64,000 nucleotides of DNA from Pseudomonas azotoformans (GCF_900103345.1 NZ_LT629702.1:5440501-5504500); one strand, 5' to 3'; shown: positions 55,117-64,000, counted from the first letter of the stretch. Translations and numbers: made by a program. The notes: generated from the letters alone by a model not told the origin.

Positions 55117-56001
55117 ATGTTGAGGAAGTGTTTCGTCATGGTATTCGCCGCATGTCTTGCGGCCTGCTCCCCCATCAAAGTCCTCAACGCGCTCACACCT
55201 TCCAGCACCTTCACCAAGACTGCGGCCATCGCCTACGGCGCTGATCCCCGCCAGAAACTCGATATCTACCGTCCCGCTCCCGCCATAGCCAACGCGCCCG
55301 TCGTTGTGTTTTTCTACGGCGGCAGTTGGAACAGCGGCTCCAGGGACGACTACGGTTTCGTCGGCGAAGCCCTGGCGTCACGCGGCATTGTCGTGGTGAT
55401 TGCCGACTACCGGCTTTATCCCCAAGTGCGTTACCCCGCGTTTCTCCAGGATGGTGCTCAAGCGGTGGCCTGGACCTATCACCATATCGCCGACTATGGC
55501 GCAGACCCCAAGCGACTCTATGTGATGGGCCACAGCTCCGGTGCCTATAACGCGTCGATGTTGGCGCTGGATGCGCGCTGGTTGAATGCGGTGGGCTTAT
55601 CGCCTGCCATTTTCAAAGGCTGGATCGGTCTGGCCGGGCCGTATGATTTTCTGCCCATTGAAAACAAGGACGTACGGCCGGTGTTCTTCTTCCCTGACTC
55701 GCCGCCCGAGTCTCAGCCGATCAACCACGTCAGTGCCGATGCGCCGCCAAGCCTGGTGATGGCCTCAACGGATGACAATCTGGTCAACCCAACGCGCAAT
55801 ACTGGCGGCTTGGCTGATAAGTTGCGCGCGGCCGGCGTGCCGGTAGAAGCGTTTTACTTCTCCAGGACCAACCACCAGACGCTGGTGGCCTCCCTGTCCA
55901 GGCCTTTACGGTGGTTGGCGCCGGTGCTGGATAAGGTCACGGCGTTTATCCAAGCCACTGGTCCTGTCGGTTCAAGCGCCAGGCAATCGCCCACAAAGTA
56001 A
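55117..56001 (+). CDS. Alpha/beta-hydrolase lipoprotein (esterase-like)
   Basis: 294-residue putative carboxylesterase anchored as a lipoprotein: the signal MLRKCFVMVFAACLAAC has a lipobox (LAAC, lipid on C17). The fold is an alpha/beta hydrolase of the BD-FAE/HSL type with oxyanion motif VVFFYGGSW (HGGG replaced by YGGS), a nucleophile elbow YVMGHSSGAYNASMLALD, an acid in LVMASTDDNLV and a His in FSRTNHQTLVAS. The substrate is unknown. The ATG at 55117 has GAGG eight bases upstream. Its 3' end overlaps the convergent MATE gene by 56 bases. Confidence 0.88.
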   Translation: MLRKCFVMVFAACLAACSPIKVLNALTPSSTFTKTAAIAYGADPRQKLDIYRPAPAIANAPVVVFFYGGSWNSGSRDDYGFVGEALASRGIVVVIADYRLYPQVRYPAFLQDGAQAVAWTYHHIADYGADPKRLYVMGHSSGAYNASMLALDARWLNAVGLSPAIFKGWIGLAGPYDFLPIENKDVRPVFFFPDSPPESQPINHVSADAPPSLVMASTDDNLVNPTRNTGGLADKLRAAGVPVEAFYFSRTNHQTLVASLSRPLRWLAPVLDKVTAFIQATGPVGSSARQSPTK

Positions 56002-57283
56002 GGCTGCGCAGGGCCATGAACAGCAGGAAGCTGATCCATAACCCGTGGTTGCCGAACCCCTGCAATGCCCAGGCAAATGGCAGCAGGATCACCACGGTCA
56101 GCAACATGCCATTGCGCATTTCCCGTGCACGGGTGGCGCCGATGAACAGCCCGTCCAGCAGGTAGCTCCACACTGCAATCAAGGGCAACACGGCCAAGTA
56201 GGGCAGGTAGATATCGGCGGTTTCGCGCACGCTGGGGATATCGGTCTGCATAGCAATAAACAGATGGCCGGCGAAAGTGAACAACAGGGCAAAGCCGACG
56301 CTGGCGATCAGTGACCAACCGCAGGCGACCACCAATGAACGGCGCAATGCTTGGCGGTCATGAGCGCCGATGGCGTGGCCGCAAAGCGCCTCCACTGCAT
56401 GGGCCAATCCATCCAGGGCGTGTGCGGTCAGCAACAGGCCGTTGAGCAGCAGTGCATTGGCCGCCACGGTGGCATCGCCCAGACGTGCGCCTTGCACCGT
56501 AATCATGAAAAACACCGATTGCAGTGCAAGGCTGCGGATGAAAATGTCGCGGTTCACCGCCAGCAGCGGGCGCCAGCTCTCCCATAATTTCAGTGCTGCC
56601 CAGGCGATATGGCCGGGGTAGGCGCGCAGGGCTTTTTGCGTCATCGCCAGGCCCAGCAAGGCGCCGGTCCATTCGGCAATCACGGAGGCCCGCGCCGAAC
56701 CGACCACGCCCCAGTCCAGACCCAGCACAAACCACAGGTTCAGGGCGATGTTGACCAGATTGGTGGTCAGCAGGATCGCCAACGGCGCGCGGGCGTTCTG
56801 CGTGCCGAGGAACCAGCCCACCAGTGCATAGCTGGCAAGGGCGGCAGGCAGGCCGAACAGGCGGGTGTGGAAAAACGCCTGGGTCAGTTGATTCAGTTCC
56901 GGGGAGGGCTGCATCCATTCCAGCGCCAGATGGCTCAGCGGTATGCCCAACGTGCCCAATAGCATTGCCAGGCCCAGCGCCAGCAGCAGGCCTTGCAGGA
57001 GGATTTGTCGCAGCGCGGCCCCATCATTGCGCCCGGCAGCTTGTGCGGCAAAACCGGTGGAGCCCATGCGCAGGAAACCCATGGCCCAGGCCAGGAAGGT
57101 ATACAGACTGGCCCCGACCGCCACGGCGCCCAGTTGATGAGCGTGGGGCAGGTGACCGATGACCATGCTGTCGACCAGGGCCACGAGGGGCACCGAGATA
57201 TTCGACAGGATCATCGGCGCGGCCAGGGCCCAGACGCGGCGGTGGGTGGGGCGGTGGCGCCAGTCGGTGAGTAGGGTGGGCAT
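55946..57283 (-). CDS. MATE family efflux transporter, DinF-like
   Basis: 445-residue inner-membrane antiporter of the multidrug and toxin extrusion family, with twelve predicted helices. Typical features: RRVWALAAPMILSNISVPLV and LVALVDSMVIGHLPHAHQLG at the N-terminus, then GATRAREMRNGMLLTVVILL near the end. The DinF subgroup is suggested by the short N-terminus and the GHL motif. The ATG at 57283 has AAGGAG five bases upstream. The compounds exported are unknown. Confidence 0.92.
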   Translation of the reverse strand: MPTLLTDWRHRPTHRRVWALAAPMILSNISVPLVALVDSMVIGHLPHAHQLGAVAVGASLYTFLAWAMGFLRMGSTGFAAQAAGRNDGAALRQILLQGLLLALGLAMLLGTLGIPLSHLALEWMQPSPELNQLTQAFFHTRLFGLPAALASYALVGWFLGTQNARAPLAILLTTNLVNIALNLWFVLGLDWGVVGSARASVIAEWTGALLGLAMTQKALRAYPGHIAWAALKLWESWRPLLAVNRDIFIRSLALQSVFFMITVQGARLGDATVAANALLLNGLLLTAHALDGLAHAVEALCGHAIGAHDRQALRRSLVVACGWSLIASVGFALLFTFAGHLFIAMQTDIPSVRETADIYLPYLAVLPLIAVWSYLLDGLFIGATRAREMRNGMLLTVVILLPFAWALQGFGNHGLWISFLLFMALRSLTLWAIAWRLNRQDQWLG

Positions 57284-57588
57284 GGGGGCTCCTTGGGGGA
57301 GCGGCATTGTAACGGGTCAATGATCGCTCTGCGGAGCGAATGTAGGAGCGCCTGAACTGAACGGTACCAGGGCGTTTCTGTATTGTGGAAACAGGTAGGG
57401 GCAGTTGTTGTGGCTATCTGGAAAAGCCTTGGTTGTTGATGAGTTGCTACCTGATAGGGACGAACGCTAAATCCTGGTGCCTTGTACGTGCGCGGGTTAT
57501 TACTCCGTCTCATGTCCTGCTGAAGTGAGAATACAAGATAGCCGTGAGACGACTATCTTGTATGAGCGTGAATGGGTGAGTGTTAGGG
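57284..57588. other. Gene-free interval between the MATE gene and an AT-rich orphan gene
   Basis: No convincing coding frame. Base composition shifts from GC-rich to AT-rich across it. It contains a partial REP-like fragment (TGTAGGAGCGCCTGAACTG near 57341) and an 11-base inverted repeat at 57531-57563. Confidence 0.6.
57531..57563 (-). repeat. Stem-loop after the AT-rich orphan gene
   Basis: Perfect arms ATACAAGATAG and CTATCTTGTAT around an 11-base loop, 26 bases past the stop of the orphan gene. There is no T run on either side, so it is either a weak terminator or another palindromic site. Confidence 0.5.
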
Positions 57589-58368
57589 TTATTTATGTTT
57601 TAATTGTGATAGGTGTGTTTTAGGCTCGGTGGATGGAGATGGCGAGCTGCCCTCTTTTCCAGGGTTTTTAACAGGTTCCTCAACGAAGGTGCCTTCCCCT
57701 GGATAACGCCTGGTTACGATGTTTGTATTGACGTTCGGACCAACAGTGATGTTTTTTGCGAGTTCATCTTTACTGTTACTAACTATTACGATGTCAGTGT
57801 TTTTATGGTTGTGCGCGTCAGGGTAATATTTGGTTTTCCCAACTTCTATGACAAGTTTATTGTCTTCAGTTGCAGAGATTTTTATTTCATCTGATATGTT
57901 GTTTGGTTCTATCCTTACCGTCTGTCCCGGGTAGGGTTTGTCATCCCGAATTATTTTTTCAAATTCGCTGACGAAGGCCGTTTCATTATCAGCGATGATT
58001 CTAAAACCGATTTCATTGTTGGGAGTGATGAAGGATTTTTCACTGTTTTCCGGGGCGACTGTTTTTCCATTGGAGTTGGTTTCTAGTCTGGTGAATTCAG
58101 AGGGGTTGGGGAGGGGGGGGAATTGCATTTGAAGTCCTTTGGGTTGTAGGTATTTATACTCACCACTGTAGGTGAGCTCGAACTTCGTGGTGTTCACTGG
58201 TTTAAGGGTTCCAGCGCTACTTGTAACAGCCTGTATTTTGGTCAGGTTGTATCTATGGCTCAGATTACGCATCATTGATGCTGGCGCTTGATTCGCCCGG
58301 CAGTGCTCCAAAAGACCAGGCTGCACAGCGTCATGAACAGGGTTTTCTTTGACTTGCACCGCCAACAT
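57589..58368 (-). CDS. AT-rich orphan protein of unknown function
   Basis: 259 residues, no family recognised. Composition differs sharply from its neighbours: Asn, Lys, Ile and Glu rich, with AT-ending codons (for example NNEIGFRIIADNETAFVSEF; IRIEPNN-like and SDEIKISATEDNKLVIEVGK stretches). The C-terminus is Pro/Ser-rich (NPGKEGSSPSPSTEPKTH). No signal peptide or membrane helix is seen. The ATG at 58368 has GGAG six bases upstream; an in-frame ATG at 58404 has a poor site. The gene stands alone between the MATE and alpha-2-macroglobulin genes. Recent horizontal acquisition is inferred; an effector or surface role is possible but unsupported. Confidence 0.75.
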   Translation of the reverse strand: MLAVQVKENPVHDAVQPGLLEHCRANQAPASMMRNLSHRYNLTKIQAVTSSAGTLKPVNTTKFELTYSGEYKYLQPKGLQMQFPPLPNPSEFTRLETNSNGKTVAPENSEKSFITPNNEIGFRIIADNETAFVSEFEKIIRDDKPYPGQTVRIEPNNISDEIKISATEDNKLVIEVGKTKYYPDAHNHKNTDIVIVSNSKDELAKNITVGPNVNTNIVTRRYPGEGTFVEEPVKNPGKEGSSPSPSTEPKTHLSQLKHK

Positions 58369-58520
58369 TTGGATCTCCAGTGTTTGTGGGATTTGGCTCG
58401 GCATTGCGTCCCATCAAGAACCAAACCACCCTCCGTCGGTCAATGTGACCAGCACCACATCGGCCCCGTGCGGGCTGATATATAGTTCACCCCTCGGACC
58501 CCTCTCACAACGAGTGCCCC

Positions 58521-61500
58521 ATGTTTAACAAAGGATTGTTCCTGGCCTGTGCGCTGGCCCTGCTGAGCGCCTGCGATTCTTCCGATAAACCGGCTGCCCC
58601 GACCGCTCCAGCAGCGGCGACGGTTGCACCCCAGCCGGCCAAGGCGGCGGTGGACGTGGCGGCGCTGAAGCAGCGCTACGCTGGGCGTGAGTTGAGTGTG
58701 GTGGACGTGTCCGAAGTGCAGCTCGATGGAGCCAGCACCCTGTCCGTGAGCTTTTCCATTCCACTGGACCCCGATCAGAAATTCGCCGACAAACTCCACT
58801 TGGTGGACAGCAAGTCCGGCAAGGTCGACGGTGCCTGGGAAATCTCCGATAACCTGATGGAACTGCGCCTGCGCCACCTGGAGCCGCAGCGCAAATTGGT
58901 GCTCACCGTCGATGCCGGGGTGAAGGCAGTCAACGGCAATACACTCGCCGCCGAGTACAGCGCCCGCCTGGAAACCCGCGACCTGCAAGCCACCGTCGGC
59001 TTCGCCAGCCGTGGCACTTTGCTGCCGACGCGTTTGGCCGAAGGCCTGCCGGTGATCGCGCTGAACGTCGACAAGATCGACGTCGAATTCTTCCGCATCA
59101 AGCCCGAATCCTTGCCGACCTTCCTCGCGCAGTGGGGGCGCAACACGAGCTTGCAGAGTTATGAATCCCGCGAACTGCTGCCGCTGGCCGACCTGGTCTA
59201 CGGCGGTCGCTTCGACCTGAACCCGGCGCGCAACACCCGCGAAACCCTGTTGCTGCCGATCGCCGGCCTCAAGCAGTTGCAGCAGCCGGGTGTGTACCTG
59301 GCGGTAATGCGCGCCTCGGGCACCTACAACTATTCCCAACCGGCCACGCTGTTCACCTTGAGTGATATCGGCCTGTCGGTGCACCGCTACGCCAATCGCC
59401 TGGATGTGTTCACCCAAGCGCTGGAAGGTGGCAAGGCGCTGGACGGCGTCGACCTCGAGGTGCTCGACGCCGAGGGTCGTGTGGTCGGCCAAGGCAAGAC
59501 CGAGAAGGGCGGCCACGCCGAGTTGCCGTTGCCGAAAAAGGCCCAGGTGTTGCTGGCCAAGCTGGGTGAACAGACCAGCATGCTGCGTCTGGACAGCGCC
59601 GCATTGGACCTGGCCGAGTTCGACATCGGCGGCCAGCCGTCCCATCCCTTGCAGTTCTTCGTGTTCGGCCCGCGTGACCTGTACCGCCCCGGTGAAACCG
59701 TGCTGCTCAACGCCCTGCTACGGGACAAGGATGGCAATGCCGTCAAGCCGCAGCCGGTGAGCGTCGAAGTACGTCGCCCGGATGAACAGGTGAGCCGCAA
59801 ATTCGTGTGGGATGCCGACGCCTCCGGCCTCTATCAATATCAACTGCAATTGGCCGGCGAAGCGCCAACCGGGCGCTGGCAGCTGGTGTTCGACCTGGGG
59901 GACGGCAAGCCGCAACTGTATGAGTTCCTGGTCGAAGACTTCCTGCCCGAGCGCCTGGCGCTGGAACTCAAGGGCAGCGATACCGCACTGAGCCCGGCGG
60001 ATAACCCGGTGATTCAGGTCAATGGCCGTTACCTGTATGGCGCGCCGGCATCGGGCAACCGCGTCAGCGGGCAGATTTACGTGCGGCCGTTGCGCGAAGC
60101 GGTCAAGTCGCTGCCGGGCTATCAGTTCGGCTCCGTCACCGAAGAAGAACTGAGCCAGGATTTCGAACTGGACGAAAGCGTGCTCGACGCCAAGGGCCAG
60201 GAAGCGTTGACCCTGGAAAGCAAATGGGCCGAGGCCAAGTCGCCGCTGCAACTGATCGTGCAGGCCAGCCTGCACGAGTCGGGCGGGCGACCGATTACCC
60301 GGCGCCTGGTGCAACCGATCTGGCCGGCCGGACAATTGCCGGGCCTGCGCGGGTTGTTTGACGGCAAGGAAACCAATGGCGATGGCCCGGCGGAATTCGA
60401 AGTGCTGCTGGCCAACCAGGACGGGCAGAAGCTCGCCGCGCCAAACCTCAAGGTGCGCCTGGTGCGCGAGCGCCGTGATTACTACTGGAACTACTCCGAG
60501 AGCGATGGCTGGAGCTACCACTTCAACGAGAAATTCCTCAACCTCGACGAACAGACCCTGAGCATCAAGGCCGGCGACACGGCCAAGGTCAGCTTCCAGG
60601 TGGAGTGGGGCCCGTACCGCGTCGAGGTGGAAGACCCGCAGACCGGCCTGGTCAGCAGCCTGCGCTTCTGGGCCGGCTACCAGGCCCAGGACAACACCGA
60701 AGGCGGCGCCGTACGCCCCGACCAGGTCAAGCTGGCGCTGGACAAACCGGCGTATGGCGACGGCGATACCGCCAACATCACCGTTACTCCACCCGCTGCC
60801 GGTAAAGGCTATTTGCTGGTGGAGTCCGCCGAAGGGCCGCTGTGGTGGCAGGAAATCGATGTGCCGGCCGAGGGCAAAAGCTTCGCCGTGAAACTCGACC
60901 CGAAATGGTCGCGCCATGACCTGTACGTCAGTGCCCTGGTGATTCGCCCGGGCGAGCGCAAAGCCAACATCACACCCAAGCGTGCCGTGGGCCTGCTGCA
61001 CCTGCCGCTGGATCGCACCCAGCGCAAACTCGGCGTGACCCTCACCGCGCCGGAAAAAATGCGCCCCAAACAGCCGCTGACGGTGAAAGTCACCGCCAAA
61101 AATGCCGATGGCAGTGTGCCGAAACAGGTGCATGTGCTGGTGGCAGCGGTGGACGTGGGCATCTTGAACATTACCGAATACCCGACGCCGGACCCGTACT
61201 CCAGCCTGTTCGGCCGCAAGGCTTATGGGGTGGACCAGTTCGATATCTACGGCCAGTTGATCGAAGCCGGGCAGGGGCGTTTGGCCAGCCTGGCATTCGG
61301 CGGCGACGCGGCGTTGGCCAAGGGTGGCAAGCGCCCGGATACCAGCGTGACCATCGTCGCCCTGCAAAGCGCGCCGGTGACCCTGAATGAGCAGGGCGAG
61401 GGCGAAGTCAGCGTCAACATCCCTGACTTCAACGGCGAACTGCGCCTGATGGCCCAGGCCTGGACCGACGACCGCTATGGCATGGCCGAAGCCAAGACGG

Positions 61501-63419
61501 TGATCGCCGCGCCGTTGATTGCCGAGCTGTCGGCGCCGCGCTTCCTGGCCGGTGGTGACCAGACCACGTTGGCGCTGGACCTGTCCAACCTGTCGGGCCA
61601 GGCGCAGAAGCTGGATGTGCAACTGAGCGCCGAAGGGCAGTTGGAGTTGCTCAACGCTGGCGCGCAGACCGTCGAGTTGAAACAAGGCCAGCGCACCACC
61701 CTGCGCATCCCGGTGAAAGCCTGGGGCGGTTTGGGCCAGGGCAAGGTCAAGGTCACCGTGAACGGGCTGGACCTGCCGGGTGAAAACCTGCCGCCGTTCA
61801 CCCGTGAGTGGACGTTGGGCGTGCGCCCCGCGTACCCGGCACTGCTCAAGCATTACCGCGCGGTGCTCAAGGATCAGCCGTGGAGCCTGCCGGCGGGCAC
61901 GCTGGATCAGTTCGACTCATCAGGGCGCCAGGCGCTGTTGAGCCTGTCGAGCCGGCCGCCGCTGAACCTGGGTGCACAGATCAGCGCACTCAAGGCCTAC
62001 CCCTATGGTTGCCTGGAACAGACCGCGAGCGGCCTGTACCCGTCGCTGTATGCCGACGATGCGCTGCTCAAGCGCCTGTCGATCAAGGGCGAGTCGGACA
62101 GCGAACGTAAACGCAAGATCGAGCTGGGCATCGAACGCCTGCTGGGTATGCAGCGCTACAACGGCAGCTTTGGCCTGTGGGGCGCCGACGGCGAAGAAGA
62201 ATACTGGCTGACGGCCTACGTCACCGACTTCCTGCTGCGTGCCCGCGACCAGGGCTTTGCCGTACCGCCGCAAGCCTTGAAGAAGGCCAGCGAGCGCCTG
62301 CTGCGTTATGTGCAGGAACGCAACCTGATCGACGTCGACTACAGCGATAACGCCGACCACACGCGCTTCGCCGTACAGGCCTACGCTGGCATGGTGCTGG
62401 CGCGCAGTCAGCAGGCGCCATTGGGGGCGCTGCGCAGTATTTTCGAACGACGCAGCGATGCGCGCTCCGGTTTGCCGCTGGTGCAGTTGGCTATCGCGCT
62501 GCAGAACATGGGCGACCAGCCGCGTGCGGACCAGGCCTTGCTCGCTGGGCTGGCGGCGCAGCGTAACGCCAACGAGTGGCTGGCCGACTACGGCAGCCCG
62601 CTGCGGGACCAGGCAATGATCCTGGCCCTGTTGGAAGAGAACGACCTGGCCAATGGCAAGCGTGAGGAGCGCTTGTTTACCCTGTCGGATCAGTTGGCGG
62701 CCAGCCCGTACCTGTCGACCCAGGAGCGCAACTCGCTGTTCCTGGCCGGGCGCCTCGGGTTTGCCAAGCCAGAGGCGAACTGGCAGGTGTCGCTGACCGG
62801 CAGTGGCGGCGTGCAGGCATTGAGCAACCAACACTCGACGCTGGAACTGGAGGGCAAGCTGCTGTCCAGCGATCTGACCTTGAGCAATCAGGGCGACGCA
62901 CCGGTGTACCAGCAACTGACGATCTCGGGTTATCCACAGGTGCCACCGGCAGCCGGTGGCGACAACCTGAGCATCCGCCGCGAATACCTGGGCATGAACG
63001 GCCAGCCACTGAACCTGCGCAACCTCAACAGCGGTGAGCTGGTACTGGTGCATCTGGCGGTCAGCGCCAAGCAACGTTTACCGGATGCCCTGGTGGTGGA
63101 CCTGCTGCCGGCCGGCCTGGAACTGGAAAACCAGAACCTGGCGCAAAGCGCCGCCAGCCTGGAAAACGCCAGCAGCCAGGTGAAGGAGTGGCGGGAGTCG
63201 ATGCAGAACGCCTCGCTCAAGCACCAGGAGTTCCGTGATGACCGCTATGTGGCGGCGATCAACCTGGAAGGTTCCGGCACCACGCACCTGCTGTACCTGG
63301 CGCGTGCCGTGACGCCGGGCACTTATCGCGTGCCGCCGCCGCAGGTGGAGTCGATGTACCGGCCGAACTGGCAGGCGGTGGGGGAGACGCCGGCGGATCT
63401 GGTGATCAAGGGGCGCTGA
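58521..63419 (+). CDS. Bacterial alpha-2-macroglobulin lipoprotein (YfhM family)
   Basis: 1,632-residue periplasmic protease trap. The lipobox LLSAC puts lipid on C18, with Asp at +2, a signal for inner-membrane retention in enteric bacteria. MG-type domains fill the N-terminal half (LYRPGETVLLNALLRDKDGN near residue 390); a bait-like region follows near FGRKAYGVDQFDIYGQLIEA, then LRLMAQAWTDDRYGMAEA. The thioester CLEQ is present at C1164 (KAYPYGCLEQTASGLYP), followed by the all-helical thioester domain and a C-terminal receptor-like domain. Such proteins trap attacking proteases and work with PBP1c in cell-wall repair; pbpC begins 461 bases downstream, as usual. Confidence 0.95.
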   Translation: MFNKGLFLACALALLSACDSSDKPAAPTAPAAATVAPQPAKAAVDVAALKQRYAGRELSVVDVSEVQLDGASTLSVSFSIPLDPDQKFADKLHLVDSKSGKVDGAWEISDNLMELRLRHLEPQRKLVLTVDAGVKAVNGNTLAAEYSARLETRDLQATVGFASRGTLLPTRLAEGLPVIALNVDKIDVEFFRIKPESLPTFLAQWGRNTSLQSYESRELLPLADLVYGGRFDLNPARNTRETLLLPIAGLKQLQQPGVYLAVMRASGTYNYSQPATLFTLSDIGLSVHRYANRLDVFTQALEGGKALDGVDLEVLDAEGRVVGQGKTEKGGHAELPLPKKAQVLLAKLGEQTSMLRLDSAALDLAEFDIGGQPSHPLQFFVFGPRDLYRPGETVLLNALLRDKDGNAVKPQPVSVEVRRPDEQVSRKFVWDADASGLYQYQLQLAGEAPTGRWQLVFDLGDGKPQLYEFLVEDFLPERLALELKGSDTALSPADNPVIQVNGRYLYGAPASGNRVSGQIYVRPLREAVKSLPGYQFGSVTEEELSQDFELDESVLDAKGQEALTLESKWAEAKSPLQLIVQASLHESGGRPITRRLVQPIWPAGQLPGLRGLFDGKETNGDGPAEFEVLLANQDGQKLAAPNLKVRLVRERRDYYWNYSESDGWSYHFNEKFLNLDEQTLSIKAGDTAKVSFQVEWGPYRVEVEDPQTGLVSSLRFWAGYQAQDNTEGGAVRPDQVKLALDKPAYGDGDTANITVTPPAAGKGYLLVESAEGPLWWQEIDVPAEGKSFAVKLDPKWSRHDLYVSALVIRPGERKANITPKRAVGLLHLPLDRTQRKLGVTLTAPEKMRPKQPLTVKVTAKNADGSVPKQVHVLVAAVDVGILNITEYPTPDPYSSLFGRKAYGVDQFDIYGQLIEAGQGRLASLAFGGDAALAKGGKRPDTSVTIVALQSAPVTLNEQGEGEVSVNIPDFNGELRLMAQAWTDDRYGMAEAKTVIAAPLIAELSAPRFLAGGDQTTLALDLSNLSGQAQKLDVQLSAEGQLELLNAGAQTVELKQGQRTTLRIPVKAWGGLGQGKVKVTVNGLDLPGENLPPFTREWTLGVRPAYPALLKHYRAVLKDQPWSLPAGTLDQFDSSGRQALLSLSSRPPLNLGAQISALKAYPYGCLEQTASGLYPSLYADDALLKRLSIKGESDSERKRKIELGIERLLGMQRYNGSFGLWGADGEEEYWLTAYVTDFLLRARDQGFAVPPQALKKASERLLRYVQERNLIDVDYSDNADHTRFAVQAYAGMVLARSQQAPLGALRSIFERRSDARSGLPLVQLAIALQNMGDQPRADQALLAGLAAQRNANEWLADYGSPLRDQAMILALLEENDLANGKREERLFTLSDQLAASPYLSTQERNSLFLAGRLGFAKPEANWQVSLTGSGGVQALSNQHSTLELEGKLLSSDLTLSNQGDAPVYQQLTISGYPQVPPAAGGDNLSIRREYLGMNGQPLNLRNLNSGELVLVHLAVSAKQRLPDALVVDLLPAGLELENQNLAQSAASLENASSQVKEWRESMQNASLKHQEFRDDRYVAAINLEGSGTTHLLYLARAVTPGTYRVPPPQVESMYRPNWQAVGETPADLVIKGR

Positions 63420-63445
63420 TAGCTCAATTTGAAAGGGGACCTCAA

Positions 63446-63473
63446 TGTGGGAGGGGGCTTGCCCCCTCCCACA
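63446..63473. repeat. Spacer-less REP palindrome
   Basis: TGTGGGAGGGGG meets its exact complement around CTTG, giving one 12-base-pair hairpin. It is the same collapsed form as at 46582-46615 and lies 26 bases after the macroglobulin stop, between convergent genes, where it could terminate both. Confidence 0.85.
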
Positions 63474-63495
63474 GATGATTTGCGGTGTTTTGGGG

Positions 63496-63789
63496 TCAGT
63501 GGACGACCCAGCTCAGAAGCCACAGGCCCAGCAGCAGCCAGATGATGCCCATGATGATCGACGCCCGCATGAAGGCGCGCACCGCCGAGTACAGCAGCAT
63601 CAGGCCGACAATCAGGGTGATGATGCTGATGATCGAGGTGTCCATGCCCAAGGTGCGGGACAGGCCATCGATGAAGTTGCCACCGGCGTGGGTCAGCGCA
63701 CCGAACAGGCCGCTGAGTCCGTCGACGATAAAGCGGATGATCGAACCGAGCGCCTGGCCCAACCATTCGAAAAAGCTTTCTACCTGCAT
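63496..63789 (-). CDS. Small inner-membrane protein of unknown function
   Basis: 97 residues. An amphipathic N-terminal half (VESFFEWLGQALGSIIRFIV; DGLSGLFGALTHAGGNFIDG) is followed by two membrane helices (TSIISIITLIVGLMLLYSAV; SIIMGIIWLLLGLWLLSWVV). I do not recognise a family. It is encoded on the opposite strand between the macroglobulin and pbpC genes, and is divergent from pbpC. Confidence 0.75.
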   Translation of the reverse strand: MQVESFFEWLGQALGSIIRFIVDGLSGLFGALTHAGGNFIDGLSRTLGMDTSIISIITLIVGLMLLYSAVRAFMRASIIMGIIWLLLGLWLLSWVVH

Positions 63790-63879
63790 GTGTGTGTCCT
63801 GATGAGAAGGTGGGCGTATCTGTGCCTTTGGTTGTTATTGCGACAGGCTAGTTCCCTACCAGCATAGAGGTTTGCCCGT

Positions 63880-64000
63880 TTGAGTTTGCGTTTAGTTGCC
63901 CGCTGGACCCTGGCCATCCTCTTGTTGGTGATCGCCCTGCTGTGGCTGGCTGACCGCATCTGGCCGTTGCCGCTGCCCAAGGATGACTTGGCGCGGGTGG
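63880..64000 (+). CDS. pbpC: Penicillin-binding protein 1C, PbpC (3' end outside window)
   Basis: Only the first 40 residues are in the window: a basic start, one membrane helix (WTLAILLLVIALLWLADRIW) and PLPLPKDDLARV, the usual beginning of PbpC. The start is the TTG at 63880: AGAGG lies nine bases upstream, a stop codon lies in frame 15 bases before, and no ATG or GTG intervenes. PbpC is a peptidoglycan glycosyltransferase/transpeptidase normally encoded beside the alpha-2-macroglobulin gene. The assignment relies on that neighbour plus the short N-terminus. Confidence 0.8.
   Translation, partial: MSLRLVARWTLAILLLVIALLWLADRIWPLPLPKDDLARV

Noticed and set aside
1..64000. tRNA, rRNA, CRISPR, insertion sequences or prophage
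   Set aside because: No tRNA cloverleaf, repeat-spacer array, transposase, integrase or phage structural gene was seen; the repeats present are REP palindromes.

Overview
The window is GC-rich chromosomal DNA of a fluorescent-group Pseudomonas. The basis is the gene order retS-purD-purH-fis-dusB, then DUF3426-prmA-accC-accB-aroQ, then a CtpL-type receptor, gcbA, DUF2333, NUDIX, yciH and speA (which I recall as the P. aeruginosa PA4839-PA4856 order), the aerobic cobalamin genes beside a TonB/ABC uptake cluster, and many Pseudomonas-type REP palindromes. No rRNA, tRNA, CRISPR array, integrase or insertion sequence was seen.

Region 1 (1-15 kb): a urea ABC importer operon, urtABCDE on the minus strand, has a good sigma-54 promoter and an NtrC-like enhancer. 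Two giant paralogous genes sit on either side of it. Each encodes about 1,500 residues made of seven degenerate modules that resemble a JAB/JAMM-type fold (DUF4329-like). Only the first module of the second giant keeps an HxH...SxxD motif. This pair is the most unusual thing in the window. The left giant is cut by the window start.

Region 2 (15-25.2 kb): metal uptake on the minus strand. A TonB-dependent receptor and an ABC importer (ATPase, binding protein, permease) lie behind a Zur-like operator, suggesting zinc or zincophore uptake. A separate copper cluster follows: two DUF2946 proteins, a PCuAC chaperone, an OprC-type receptor and a PepSY membrane protein.

Region 3 (25.2-32.5 kb): a strongly foldable leader precedes a small DUF6124/DUF3077-like protein. 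The aerobic cobalamin genes follow in two divergent units, cobL-cobK and cobG-cobH-cobI-cobJ. No cbiD or cobF is present here.

Region 4 (32.5-55 kb): mostly core genes. They comprise an unknown gene, marC, the Gac-pathway regulator retS, purine synthesis (purD, purH), fis-dusB, protein methylation (prmA), fatty-acid initiation (accBC), shikimate (aroQ), chemotaxis and cyclic-di-GMP genes, and speA.

Region 5 (55-64 kb): a lipoprotein hydrolase, a MATE transporter, an AT-rich orphan gene that looks recently acquired, a bacterial alpha-2-macroglobulin, a small membrane protein, and the start of pbpC, which is cut by the window end.
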